64,000 nucleotides of DNA from Mesobacillus foraminis (GCF_004340465.1 NZ_SLVV01000001.1:62001-126000), one strand, 5' to 3'; positions 10,071-18,700 are shown, counted from the first letter of the stretch. Made by a program: numbers and translations. Notes: generated by a model not told the origin, from the sequence alone.

Positions 10071-10094
10071 AAGTGCCCGCTGCTGCGGGCACTT
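10071..10094 (-). terminator. Rho-independent terminator of the YjcZ-like genes
   Basis: Perfect 10-bp stem AAGTGCCCGC with loop tgct. On the minus strand it is followed by TTTTTTAGG. It lies between the YjcZ genes and the sugar operon. Confidence 0.85.
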
Positions 10095-10124
10095 CCTCTT
10101 TTTTCAGTATTCAGGTCAAAGTAA

Positions 10125-10259
10125 TTAATTATAGCAGGCACATCCAACAATTATCAGCAGGATGAATAAGACAACAATCAGAACAAACCCGCTGCCGTAT
10201 CCACATCCGCCGTAACTGTACCCGGATCCGCCAAAGCCGTGCCCATATCCGTATGGCAT
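10125..10259 (-). CDS. YjcZ-family sporulation miniprotein (copy 2)
   Basis: 44 residues: a Gly/Tyr-rich head ([20 protein letters not shown]) followed by a single hydrophobic helix ([20 protein letters not shown]). This is the YjcZ/SscA-like layout found in many copies in spore formers, associated with spore assembly. ATG with AAAGGAGGG. It is the second of two tandem paralogues and shares the [15 protein letters not shown]-type segment with the first. Confidence 0.85.
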   Translation of the reverse strand: MPYGYGHGFGGSGYSYGGCGYGSGFVLIVVLFILLIIVGCACYN

Positions 10260-10293
10260 ACTCCAACCCTCCTTTGTTTACAAACATCGGGGA

Positions 10294-10395
10294 TTAATAG
10301 CCGCCGTATCCCCAAGAAGCTCCAATGATGATTAAAAGAATGAACAATACAACCAGCAGGGCAAAGCCGCCGCTATATCCGCATCCATCGCTCAT
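10294..10395 (-). CDS. YjcZ-family sporulation miniprotein (copy 1)
   Basis: 33 residues, MSDGCGYSGGFALLVVLFIL then a polar Gly/Tyr tail (GASWGYGGY). A one-helix membrane miniprotein of the YjcZ type. ATG with AAAAGGAGG nine bases upstream. Tandem with copy 2, and probably one transcript ending at the 10071-10094 terminator. Confidence 0.83.
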   Translation of the reverse strand: MSDGCGYSGGFALLVVLFILLIIIGASWGYGGY

Positions 10396-10626
10396 TAATA
10401 ATTACCTCCTTTTCAAATGTCAATATATCCTATTCAATTCAGGCAATTTGTGCAATTGAAGGACAAAAAAAATCTTGCCCAATTCCTTCCTTTTTTTAAT
10501 AAAAGAAAGGAACATCTTGCTTCAGAGCCTGCAATGATTTATTTTTTAGCTAAAGGGAAAAGAAAGAGGAACCCTAAAAAACGGCACTGAACACCTTAAT
10601 TATGTGTTCGAATTGGAGGCAGATCC

Positions 10627-11481
10627 ATGTATTTCTTAAGACAGCTAAACCGCTTCCTCCATGTTTACCTGTCGATTCTGAGACATTTGCACTTGCCCCT
10701 TGCCTTTTTAACAGGCAAAAAAGATCGCCCTATCTTTATTGGCCATCGAGGGGCCTCCGGGTATTATCCAGAAAACACGATCCTTGCCTTTGACAAGGCG
10801 GTCGCTCTTGGCGCCGATATGCTTGAATTCGATGTCCAGCAGACAAAAGATGGAACTTTGATTGTAATACATGATCCAAAGGTAAACCGGACAACTTCCG
10901 GAAAGGGATATATCAAGAATTTGACCTATGAGGAAATCAAGGTACTTGATGCTGGAAGCTGGTTTGATCCCCGGTTCAAAGGTGAGAGGATTCCTACTTT
11001 GGATGCAGTACTGGACCGGTACCTTGGAAAAGTCCGCTTATTGATTGAACTGAAAAAACCATCCTTATATCCGGATATTGAAAGGCATCTGGCTGAAAAA
11101 CTAAGAGAACGGGGTGCAGATCAACTCGGGGACGGCCAAATCATTGTCCAATCCTTTGACAGGAGATCGATGCAAGAGTTTCATCGTATTTTCCCCGCCG
11201 TTCCGGTGGGGGTACTCATTAAGAATCGACCAGCAGGAATATCGCCTAGGGAGATCCGGGGCATAGCTCAATATGCAAGTTACCTGAATCCAAAGGTGAC
11301 CCTGGTGAATAAGCGACTTATCAAAAGGATTCATGGCTGTGGAATGAAAACCTTTGCGTGGACGGTCAGGGATAAAAAAACGGCAGGTGCGCTGTTAAAA
11401 ATGGGCATGGATGGCATTGCAACAGACTACCTTGATTATTTAACAAAACCTGGCCCCATAGAAAAGGACCGCGGCAGATGA
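10627..11481 (+). CDS. ugpQ: Glycerophosphodiester phosphodiesterase
   Basis: Hydrolyses deacylated phospholipids (glycerophosphodiesters) to glycerol-3-phosphate and an alcohol. 284 residues. The GDPD barrel starts at FIGHRGASGYYPENT (about 38-52) with the catalytic HR and second His/Glu set in EFDVQQTKDGTLIVIHD (metal-binding E/D and the catalytic H of IHDP). The C-terminal AWTVRDKK/MGMDGIATDYLD is typical. A 35-residue basic-hydrophobic N-terminus without a cleavable signal may associate with the membrane. ATG with GGAGG seven bases upstream. Monocistronic. UgpQ-like (cytosolic) and GlpQ-like (secreted) forms exist; this looks cytosolic or peripheral. Confidence 0.92.
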   Translation: MYFLRQLNRFLHVYLSILRHLHLPLAFLTGKKDRPIFIGHRGASGYYPENTILAFDKAVALGADMLEFDVQQTKDGTLIVIHDPKVNRTTSGKGYIKNLTYEEIKVLDAGSWFDPRFKGERIPTLDAVLDRYLGKVRLLIELKKPSLYPDIERHLAEKLRERGADQLGDGQIIVQSFDRRSMQEFHRIFPAVPVGVLIKNRPAGISPREIRGIAQYASYLNPKVTLVNKRLIKRIHGCGMKTFAWTVRDKKTAGALLKMGMDGIATDYLDYLTKPGPIEKDRGR

Positions 11482-11491
11482 GCAGCGGTCC
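11466..11491 (-). terminator. Hairpin terminator for the MurE-like gene (overlaps ugpQ 3' end)
   Basis: GGACCGC / GCGGTCC stem with a 12-nt loop. On the minus strand it is followed by TTTTC; the plus-strand tail is weaker. Confidence 0.55.
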
Positions 11492-11544
11492 ATTCTTAAT
11501 GTATTCGGATCATTGGATATGGGCTTTAGACTCTTTACCCTCAA

Positions 11545-13014
11545 CTATACGACTTGCTCTTCGGCGCATGTTTCTTGCAAGTACAACAAGGCTTCTTTAT
11601 CGGATGAAACGGGCAATATGAAATCGGTCTTGTATTCTTCCGGACCCTTTCCGGTTATAAAGACCCAATCACCGTTCCGGGCATTTTCCCAGGCAAATTG
11701 GATTGCCGCGGTCCTGTCTGTAATAACGAGGCCCTTTTGGTAGCCATAGCGCGAATTCAGTGCATGCATTTCCTCAATCATTTCTTCTTCTGGAACACCG
11801 TTCAGGTCATCCAGGGTAAGGATGAATTGGTCACATAGCGAGGAGGATGCCTTTACCATATCTTCCCGTTTTGAAGCATCCCTGCCTCCCCGAAATCCAT
11901 AGATATGGGTTATCTGCCTAGCATGATGCTGTTTGGCTGTATGGAGACAGTATTCAATCGCATCCCTGGTATGGGCATAGTCAATAATAAATATTGCTCC
12001 ATTCGGGTGTGAAATCATTTCGAACCTTCCAGGTACTCCTGGAAATTCCTCTAACGCCCTGACAATTTGCCCTGGATTGATTCCGATGTCATAAGCGGTC
12101 AAAAATGCGAGTGCAGCATTATACACATTGTGAAGTCCAGGGCAGGGCAAATCCACTTTGAATTTTTCACCTTTGATGGTGACGGTGAATTGTGTGATCC
12201 CATTTAGTTTAATTCGATCGATTGACAAATCTGTACTTTTTGAATCACTTAATGTTAACGAAGGAATTTTCCTCTGTGCCAGTTCTTCCGACATTCGGCA
12301 GCCCCAGTCACTGATTTCTGACACAATAGCCTTCCCCTCAGGTTTTAGATAATTAAACATTTGGGTTTTAACTTTAAAATACTTCTCCATGGTTTGATGA
12401 TAATCGAGATGATCATGTGACAGATTTGTAAATAAACCGTAATCAATCTCCAGCCCTTCGGCACGTGATTGAACTAAAGCGTGGGAAGATACTTCAAGAA
12501 TCGCATACTCATCCATGCTCTGTGCAAGCAGCCCCTGTAATTGAAGAGCGTCGGGTGTTGTATTAGTAGGCTTGTACACTTCTTTATTGACCACGTAGGA
12601 AACTGTTCCAAACAACGATACCGTTTTTCCTGCAGATTCGAGGATATGTTTCAGCATATAGGAAACGGTTGTTTTTCCATTTGTGCCTGTGATGCCAATT
12701 ACTTTTCGTTTTCTCGAAGGGTAATGATAAAACGCGCTTGCCAGCTTTCCAAGAGCTAAGCGGCTGTCGGCAACTCTGAAATAAGGGACCTCGAGCTCGA
12801 GATCCTCCTCACCTATAACCGCTGCAGCGCCCTTTTCAATTGCATCTTTTATAAACCTGTGTCCATCCATATTAAAACCCGTGATGGCCACAAAGATATT
12901 TCCCGGGATAATCTTTCTTGAATCCATTTGTATGCCGTTGATTTCGGTTTCCTTAACAGCAACATCAGCTGTCAGACATCCATCCAGGCACTCCAACAAT
13001 TCGGCTAGTCTCAT
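11545..13014 (-). CDS. MurE-like Mur ligase with non-canonical amino-acid pocket
   Basis: Mur ligase (ATP-dependent amide ligase) of 489 residues from the ATG at 13014, which has GGGAG nine bases upstream; an upstream in-frame TTG has none. It shows MurE features: N-terminal UDP-binding domain (DSRKIIPGNIFVAI about 31-44), P-loop GITGTNGKTT (107-116), substrate motif NTTPDAL (151-157), lysine-containing KVKTQMF (214-220), and C-terminal domain DYAHTRDAI (345-353). The DNPR motif that binds diaminopimelate in normal MurE is absent; at that place it reads LDDLNGVPEE (401-410), and GCGGDRD is GFRGGRD. It lies downstream of tgl-cphA-cphB. The amino acid it adds is therefore open; it is probably not the housekeeping MurE, which sits in the dcw cluster. 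Confidence 0.85.
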   Translation of the reverse strand: MRLAELLECLDGCLTADVAVKETEINGIQMDSRKIIPGNIFVAITGFNMDGHRFIKDAIEKGAAAVIGEEDLELEVPYFRVADSRLALGKLASAFYHYPSRKRKVIGITGTNGKTTVSYMLKHILESAGKTVSLFGTVSYVVNKEVYKPTNTTPDALQLQGLLAQSMDEYAILEVSSHALVQSRAEGLEIDYGLFTNLSHDHLDYHQTMEKYFKVKTQMFNYLKPEGKAIVSEISDWGCRMSEELAQRKIPSLTLSDSKSTDLSIDRIKLNGITQFTVTIKGEKFKVDLPCPGLHNVYNAALAFLTAYDIGINPGQIVRALEEFPGVPGRFEMISHPNGAIFIIDYAHTRDAIEYCLHTAKQHHARQITHIYGFRGGRDASKREDMVKASSSLCDQFILTLDDLNGVPEEEMIEEMHALNSRYGYQKGLVITDRTAAIQFAWENARNGDWVFITGKGPEEYKTDFILPVSSDKEALLYLQETCAEEQVV

Positions 13015-13156
13015 TTTCCAAAACTCCCTTATACCTTCCGTCAATTTCAGTCTGCATTTTTCTTAATAAATTTTGTCTCTTTTTATTTTCCCCTTTTTAC
13101 TTAAACTATCCCGGCTTTATGAAGGTTTCTGTTTTATTCGTTAAAATAAGAAAAAA

Positions 13157-13176
13157 GACCGAAGTTCCCTTCAGCC
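13157..13176 (-). terminator. Rho-independent terminator of tgl
   Basis: GGCTGAAG / CTTCGGTC stem (two G-T pairs), loop ggaa, then TTTTTTC on the minus strand; overlaps the tgl stop codon. Confidence 0.75.
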
Positions 13177-13920
13177 TTTTTCCCTAAAAAAAAGTTGTTT
13201 TTTTGAAAATCGGAATAAATACCTGGCATTTAGCCTGCTGTGCTGATTGAGCATGTAAGCCGATCTCTTTGCTCCGGGTCTCCTTCTGGTATTGAGGGAT
13301 TCAATCATTCCCTTTGCCGTCTTTACTCCTATTCCGTGCCCATAGTATTGGTCATTCCCCAAAACAACACCATTCTCTCCCCTCCAGATTGGCAGCTGGT
13401 AATCTGGATTATAAAAATAGACGATATCTCCGGGAATGAATTCCCGCCCAGACCGTGTAATAATCACAAGGTCAGGGTCATTATTCCAGTTCCAGACCAG
13501 CAATCCCCCAAATAAATAATTAAAATCTGATTCCCTGATAGAATCCAGTACCGCTTTGTAATAAATGAGAATCATTGCTGTAGAGCATTCAAACCCATAT
13601 TTCTTCCCATTGACAAATATATCCCTGATTGCCTCAGATGGAAGTACATCCGGTCTTAGCAGATACCCGTATGAACTTCGCACCCAGTAAGCCGGATTAA
13701 AGGCTGAATACTCAAACGAGGTGAATACAGCGCCGCTTTTGTTAAGCTCTAATGCAGCTTTGATAATATTTTCCCTTAGAATAAGCTCAAACAGTAAGAT
13801 GGCTGCTTCCTCATAATAAAAGATCTCGCTGCTTGCCTGCATGGCCAGGTAAATCTCTCTTTGTTTCCCTTTTAGGCTTGCAATCGGAATACCACTGGGG
13901 GCGTTTGCAATTCTTATCAT
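13171..13920 (-). CDS. tgl: Spore-coat protein-glutamine gamma-glutamyltransferase (transglutaminase Tgl)
   Basis: Forms epsilon-(gamma-glutamyl)-lysine crosslinks between spore coat proteins (established for B. subtilis Tgl, e.g. GerQ). 249 residues against 245 in B. subtilis. The catalytic Cys is in KKYGFECSTAMILIYY (Cys112); WRGENGVVLG gives Glu182 and DQYYGHGIG gives His195, matching the family's C-E-H active site in order and spacing. The C-terminal SAYMLNQHSRLNARYLFRF is also conserved. ATG with AAAGGAGG. It has its own terminator, and a cphA terminator upstream, so it is transcribed separately from cphBA. B. subtilis tgl is a late mother-cell gene; I saw no clear SigK box here. Confidence 0.94.
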   Translation of the reverse strand: MIRIANAPSGIPIASLKGKQREIYLAMQASSEIFYYEEAAILLFELILRENIIKAALELNKSGAVFTSFEYSAFNPAYWVRSSYGYLLRPDVLPSEAIRDIFVNGKKYGFECSTAMILIYYKAVLDSIRESDFNYLFGGLLVWNWNNDPDLVIITRSGREFIPGDIVYFYNPDYQLPIWRGENGVVLGNDQYYGHGIGVKTAKGMIESLNTRRRPGAKRSAYMLNQHSRLNARYLFRFSKKQLFFREKG

Positions 13921-14041
13921 GCCTGCCTCCTTTTATAAAAAGCTCCTTGATTCATTATTTTTATCGGATGTGATGCCTTTAAAAGCACCAGGATATCATT
14001 ATCTAAATGGTATGAAGAAAAACAATTATTAAGACGTAAAA

Positions 14042-14067
14042 AAACTCAACCCTGATGGATTGAGTTT
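14042..14067 (-). terminator. Rho-independent terminator of cphBA
   Basis: AACTCAA-CC / GG-TTGAGTT stem with one mismatch, followed on the minus strand by a run of seven T, just after the cphA stop. Confidence 0.75.
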
Positions 14068-14075
14068 GTCTATTT

Positions 14076-16694
14076 TTATCGGTCTACCCTTGTCTTGCTT
14101 CCGGTGAGCTCAATAAACTTTTTAACTGCCTGAAAGTCCTCATATAAAAACAAGAGGAGGTCACCAGGTTCGGATATTTCCCATGCTTTTATAAAGGCTT
14201 CAGCCTCTGGCTTCACCAGATGGATATTTGATGGTGACAAATGTTTTTTCGCCGCTGTTTTTATTATTCCGGGTACCTCCCACGGCACTCTGCCTCTTAA
14301 TTCAGCATCTTCCTTTATGACCATCACATCTGTATTTTTAGCTGCAATTGTTCCCAGCTGGGCAATATCCTCATCAAGTCTGTCACCCGGCGCGGACAGC
14401 ACCGTTAGAACCCTGCCCATCTTTAATGATCGAACAGCTTCAAACACGGCATTAAGACCTGCACAGTTATGAGCATAATCGATGATGATCTGCCTGCCCT
14501 CCATTTCTATCCTGTTAAACCTCCCCTTTGAAAAGTGAAAATCAGGGACAAAGGAAAGTGCTTTACGCTTTAAATTTTCCAGGTCCACTCCCTGTGAACG
14601 GACAGCAGCAAGAGCCTGAAGAAGGTTTGAAACATTATGTTTCGCTGTGCCGTCAAAGGTGACTGGAACTTCACTGACAAGCAAAAACTTGGTGCATCTC
14701 CCATTTTCTGAACAGATGATCCAGCCTGCCAGATCAACATACCAGGCATCCTCTCCTTTTTTTAAAGCCTTTTGTATAAAAGGGTTTTGTTCATCTAAAG
14801 AGGTAAAGATCACTTTTCCTTTAGTATGGGATGCCATTTTTGCCACTTCAGGATCATCACCATTCAAAATGCAAGCCCCGCCATCAATGACGACCTCAGG
14901 TATAAGCCGCTTTAATTTCACCAGTTGATCAAACGTTTCAATCCCGTCAATTCCCAAATGATCTTCCGCTACGTTAGTGACAACTCCAACATCGCAGTAA
15001 CGGAAAGCAAGGCCTTCCCTTAGAATTCCGCCCCGTGCGGTTTCGAGGACCGCTGCATCAACCTGCGGGTTGCTCAGTACTTTGCGGGCACTGATAGGTC
15101 CGCTGCAGTCTCCTTCGTCTATACAATGGCTGCCTATGTACACCCCATCAGAATTCGTCATCCCGACGGTCCTTCCTTCTGACTCGAGAAAATGCTTGAT
15201 CATCCTAGTGGTGGTTGTCTTTCCGTTCGTGCCAGTTACAGCCAGGACCGGTATGGCCGCTTCTTCTCTGTCCTTAAATAAATAATTGACGATGGCCTTC
15301 CCTGCGTCCCTGCTTTTCCCTTTGCTGGGGTGGTGATGCATCCGGATACCCGGAGCAGCATTGACCTCAATGATGGCTGACTGTTTCGAATCTAACGGCT
15401 TGGCAATGTCTTTGCTGATTAAATCTATTCCGGCTATATCGAGTCCAATCGCCTTGGCTGCAGCAATGGCCAGTTCCTTATAGGTAGGGTGAACCTCATC
15501 TGTAACATCAATTGCAAGGCCGCCGGTTGATAAGTTGGCATTGCCCACTACTTGTACGATTTGCCCCTTATGGGGAATGGAATTTAGGCTTAAATCAAAC
15601 TTTTCAAGGTAACAGGAAACCGTATAATTAAAGGGGATTTTTGTCATCGGTTTCTCGTGTCCATCCCCGCGCAGCGGATTTTTATTCTCAATCTCTATCA
15701 ATCTCCGGATGGTGTCCTGTCCATTCCCAATGACAAACGGCGGCATTCTGAGGCTGGCTGCCACTAAATTCCCTCCAATGACAAGCAGACGATAATCGTG
15801 GCCCTCATAGTACTTTTCAATGATAAATTCTTTTACATGCCGATCCAGACAATGGACGACGTTAAACAGTTCGTCCTTGTTCTTGATATTGGTAATAACC
15901 CCTTGCCCCTGCCTTCCGTTCAACGGCTTAATGACTAAAGGAAAACCAAGTCTTTCGGCCGCCTTAAAGATTTCTTCATAGGAGGATGCAACTTCCCCGA
16001 TAGGCACGGGCAAACCACAGCTGTTCAGGATATCCTTAGTGGCCTGTTTATCACAGGAATTTTCCACTGCCATACAGGAGGTCTGACTCGTTATGGTTGC
16101 TTGTACAAATTTTTGCCTTGAACCAGTTCCCAGGCGAAGTAAACTATTTGTTCCAATCCTTTCGACCGGAATGTTTCTTCGGATTGCTGCATTGTATATA
16201 GCCTCTGTACTGGGTCCAAGCTTATTTTTATAGTAAAAGGAAGATATTTTGTTTACATGGCGGCTGATTTCAATTCCTTTGATCCCGGAAATAATCTGCT
16301 CAGCAATTTCCATGGCCGCTTTAAAGGCATAATAACCGGACTCGGGTTCTCTGTATTCATATGTGACAAAATAGATACCTTCCTGCTTTCCGGTTACTGT
16401 CTTGCCATGCTTTACATGGATGCCGGCCATATTTTGAAGCTCAATGGCAATGTGTTCAAGAATATGGCCCATCCATGTGCCTTCATAGAGGCGTTCAACG
16501 AACCCTCCTTCATATCCAGTCGAACAAGTATGTTTCTTTAACCCGGGCATCAGCGAAATGAGGCTTTCGGAAAATCCAGCTATCTTGTTGGAAGGTTGAA
16601 ATTCATATTCCTGAATGTCAAGTTCAATCCAGATCGTGGGATTATAATTAAAGTAATTGGGTCCTTTCAGGTATCTTACACGGTTGATTTTCAT
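14076..16694 (-). CDS. cphA: Cyanophycin synthetase
   Basis: Makes cyanophycin, a poly-aspartate backbone with arginine (sometimes lysine) side chains, without ribosomes. 872 residues in the usual three-part layout: N-terminal domain (1 to about 160, with YEGTWMGHILEHIAIELQ), ATP-grasp domain (about 200-480, PLVIKPLNGRQGQGV, then EVNAAPGIRMHHHP) that adds Asp, and a Mur-ligase-like domain (about 485-872, P-loop VTGTNGKTTTT at 486-496, VLETARGGILREGL, NVAEDHLG, IIDYAHNCAGL) that adds the side chain. KEDAELRGR replaces MurE's DNPR, as expected for CphA. Starts 2 bp after the stop of cphB, forming a cphB-cphA operon. All catalytic signatures look intact. Confidence 0.96.
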   Translation of the reverse strand: MKINRVRYLKGPNYFNYNPTIWIELDIQEYEFQPSNKIAGFSESLISLMPGLKKHTCSTGYEGGFVERLYEGTWMGHILEHIAIELQNMAGIHVKHGKTVTGKQEGIYFVTYEYREPESGYYAFKAAMEIAEQIISGIKGIEISRHVNKISSFYYKNKLGPSTEAIYNAAIRRNIPVERIGTNSLLRLGTGSRQKFVQATITSQTSCMAVENSCDKQATKDILNSCGLPVPIGEVASSYEEIFKAAERLGFPLVIKPLNGRQGQGVITNIKNKDELFNVVHCLDRHVKEFIIEKYYEGHDYRLLVIGGNLVAASLRMPPFVIGNGQDTIRRLIEIENKNPLRGDGHEKPMTKIPFNYTVSCYLEKFDLSLNSIPHKGQIVQVVGNANLSTGGLAIDVTDEVHPTYKELAIAAAKAIGLDIAGIDLISKDIAKPLDSKQSAIIEVNAAPGIRMHHHPSKGKSRDAGKAIVNYLFKDREEAAIPVLAVTGTNGKTTTTRMIKHFLESEGRTVGMTNSDGVYIGSHCIDEGDCSGPISARKVLSNPQVDAAVLETARGGILREGLAFRYCDVGVVTNVAEDHLGIDGIETFDQLVKLKRLIPEVVIDGGACILNGDDPEVAKMASHTKGKVIFTSLDEQNPFIQKALKKGEDAWYVDLAGWIICSENGRCTKFLLVSEVPVTFDGTAKHNVSNLLQALAAVRSQGVDLENLKRKALSFVPDFHFSKGRFNRIEMEGRQIIIDYAHNCAGLNAVFEAVRSLKMGRVLTVLSAPGDRLDEDIAQLGTIAAKNTDVMVIKEDAELRGRVPWEVPGIIKTAAKKHLSPSNIHLVKPEAEAFIKAWEISEPGDLLLFLYEDFQAVKKFIELTGSKTRVDR

Positions 16695-16696
16695 TG

Positions 16697-17506
16697 CTAT
16701 GCCTCTTTCCTTTTCATGATTTTCCGGGTAGATAAATTGAAACTATAACCATCTGTCAGAGCGTGGAGCTTGAAGTCTGTAATGGTCAGTTCTTCACCGC
16801 CATTCTCCGATCTGACAAAATCTACGAGACTGCCGTTGAGTCCGTCTATAACAAAGACCTGATGCTCTCCAATTACTTCAAACTGCTTTCCATTCACCAA
16901 AATCGCTGTATTTTCATCGATGCCGATGCCGACTAATTCCTTATTCTCCGCGATGGCCCCAATTAATCGGCCAAAACGGGCCCGTTGAGAGAAATGCTGG
17001 TCGATTAAAAGATTCTTCTCAAATCCGAATCCTTTGCCCATCTCGATGACAAGTCTTTCTTCATCATTGTTCTTCATTTCCGAATAAATGATCATATCCT
17101 CGCCCATTATGGATGCTCCCGCACTGGTTCCCCCAATGTGCATTCCGGAGCGCCATTTTTCCATCAAAAGGGTATGGAGTTTTGAACCTCTAATTAAATC
17201 AGATAACCTCTTTTGGTCTCCGCCAGTTATAAATAGTGCACCAAGTTCCGATGTGGTCCCTAGAATCGAGGGATCATCCGCTTTTTCCCTAGTATCTACA
17301 GCCAGGACTTTAATTTCCTCTGCACCGAGATTTCTGAATACTTTTATATAATCCCTGCTAACCTCGTCGGGTATCTGCGAAGCTGCAGGCAAAATACCGA
17401 CAGGTCCGCCTCTTTCCATAGATAGTTGTATAAACAGAGATAAAATATCCCCTTCTGTACATTTTTCCTCATTGCCGCCAATAATCAGCAATTTACCTGA
17501 ATTCAT
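16697..17506 (-). CDS. cphB: Cyanophycinase
   Basis: Serine exopeptidase of the peptidase S51 type that releases beta-Asp-Arg dipeptides from cyanophycin. 269 residues from the ATG at 17506 (MNSGKLLIIGGNEEK); an in-frame upstream ATG would add 35 residues but has no ribosome binding site and does not fit the family. The nucleophile is in HIGGTSAGAS (Ser128); ALFITGGDQ (about 90-98) and IGIDENTAILV are further family signatures. First gene of the cphB-cphA operon, so synthesis and breakdown are co-transcribed. Confidence 0.94.
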   Translation of the reverse strand: MNSGKLLIIGGNEEKCTEGDILSLFIQLSMERGGPVGILPAASQIPDEVSRDYIKVFRNLGAEEIKVLAVDTREKADDPSILGTTSELGALFITGGDQKRLSDLIRGSKLHTLLMEKWRSGMHIGGTSAGASIMGEDMIIYSEMKNNDEERLVIEMGKGFGFEKNLLIDQHFSQRARFGRLIGAIAENKELVGIGIDENTAILVNGKQFEVIGEHQVFVIDGLNGSLVDFVRSENGGEELTITDFKLHALTDGYSFNLSTRKIMKRKEA

Positions 17507-17718
17507 CTTTTGTCTTTCACCTTTCCTAACCGAAGTGTGCAAAGCCTGTAATCGCAAGGGTAAACGATCTCCCGCGACAGGATGAATAACCCAAAATAAC
17601 AGACCTTCCATTTTCTTTCTTTTTTTACTCCTATATCATGTTACCCAAACACTGCTTGTTTTCATTCGTTAAAAACGGGTACTGTACATTAAACACGATT
17701 AAAAGGAGGTTCTAATTA

Positions 17719-17847
17719 ATGACTCAGCATAATGAGAACACCCAGAATGAATCTAAAGAACAACAGAAAAAGAGGCAGCATGAGATCGATATTGAACCGC
17801 AGCGTGAAGGCGCAAAAACAAAAGAAAAAAAGGAGTCCAATTCATGA
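17719..17847 (+). CDS. Small hydrophilic protein, unknown (first of overlapping pair)
   Basis: 42 residues, not recognised. Extremely polar (Gln, Glu, Lys, Asn) with no hydrophobic segment (MTQHNENTQNESKEQQKKRQ...). ATG with AAAAGGAGGT ten bases upstream. The stop overlaps the ATG of the next gene (ATGA at 17844-17847), a strong sign of real translational coupling. The composition resembles minor spore-associated proteins, but no known SASP motif is visible. Confidence 0.65.
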   Translation: MTQHNENTQNESKEQQKKRQHEIDIEPQREGAKTKEKKESNS

Positions 17848-18053
17848 AGCGTGACTCTGGACGAAAGGATATGGATAATCCAGAACAGTATGCGACCAGC
17901 AAAAAAAGTCTGTACGACATGCACGAGAGCGAACAGACGGTTGATTCCATTCCTCTCGAAGACTTAAAAGAAGAGCAAAAGGAAGAAAAACACGGCAGGA
18001 ATACAAAGGATGTCTCTTCAACCGAAAAAAAATACAATGTAGACTATCAATAA
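17844..18053 (+). CDS. Small hydrophilic protein, unknown (second of overlapping pair)
   Basis: 69 residues, not recognised, highly charged and probably disordered (SIPLEDLKEEQKEEKHGRNT in the middle). Starts with ATG overlapping the previous stop; AAGGAG lies eight bases upstream inside that gene. A strong terminator follows 28 bases after the stop. The pair sits between the cyanophycin genes and a wall peptidase. Could be spore- or stress-related by composition; function not known. Confidence 0.68.
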   Translation: MKRDSGRKDMDNPEQYATSKKSLYDMHESEQTVDSIPLEDLKEEQKEEKHGRNTKDVSSTEKKYNVDYQ

Positions 18054-18081
18054 TATTCTTTGCCGGAACTAGTCAGAAGAT

Positions 18082-18120
18082 AACAAAGGCAGGCCTGCTA
18101 AAAACAGGTCTGCCTTTGTT
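18082..18120. terminator. Bidirectional terminator between convergent genes
   Basis: 16-bp stem AACAAAGGCAGGCCTG (one G-T pair) with a 7-nt loop. It serves the small-gene pair from the left and the M15 peptidase gene from the right. Confidence 0.9.
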
Positions 18121-18136
18121 TATGATTACATCTATA

Positions 18137-18700
18137 TTATGAGCTTTTAACGGTCATGGGCTGACTTGGGGGCCTTTCCCCCTTTTGCAGGTCATTGATG
18201 CTCAAGCCGAAGTCCATTTGTAAATGAGGGTAATCCTTAAAGTGCTTCCAGTCACCGCCCCACTCAAACCCAAGCTCTTTAGCGATCTCTACAACTTCCA
18301 TCCAATCTGATTGACCATTCCCGTTCCCATCGTACCCCATATCCCATATCGCCTGGCCATTTGCCTTAATGGCAAAGTCAATGGCTAAGCCGAAATTATG
18401 AAAGGATTCTCCTCCCTTAGCATGTGTAACAATATTGCCTTGGGTCGATCTTCCCTTTTCGTATAGCCGGTCCTGTTCATGATGACTCCTAAAGCCATCC
18501 GTAATAATAATTTCAATCCCTTTGCCTGCACTTTGTTGAATCAACAATTCTGCATTATGACTTACTGCAGGGTGAAGGCTATCCGGGAGCGGCACATCCC
18601 GATTAGAAGTGCCATTGTGGATATATTGAAGGTATATCCAGACGCCAACGATGATAAGACAGAATGTGATGACTGCCCTTCCTGAGAATTTCCTTTTCAT
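18137..18700 (-). CDS. M15 peptidoglycan peptidase (CwlK-like), membrane-anchored
   Basis: L-Ala-D-Glu or D-Ala-D-Ala type peptidoglycan hydrolase. About 187 residues from the ATG at 18700, with AAAGGAA upstream; a TTG two codons earlier is also possible. One N-terminal membrane helix (AVITFCLIIVGVWIYLQYI), then the M15 catalytic domain: DGFRSHHEQDRLY, the zinc motif SFHNFGLAIDF (SxHxxGxAxD) and the final HLQMDF. A DGNGNGQSDW insert, like an EF-hand loop, precedes the last helix. Close to the B. subtilis CwlK layout. Confidence 0.88.
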   Translation of the reverse strand: MKRKFSGRAVITFCLIIVGVWIYLQYIHNGTSNRDVPLPDSLHPAVSHNAELLIQQSAGKGIEIIITDGFRSHHEQDRLYEKGRSTQGNIVTHAKGGESFHNFGLAIDFAIKANGQAIWDMGYDGNGNGQSDWMEVVEIAKELGFEWGGDWKHFKDYPHLQMDFGLSINDLQKGERPPSQPMTVKSS

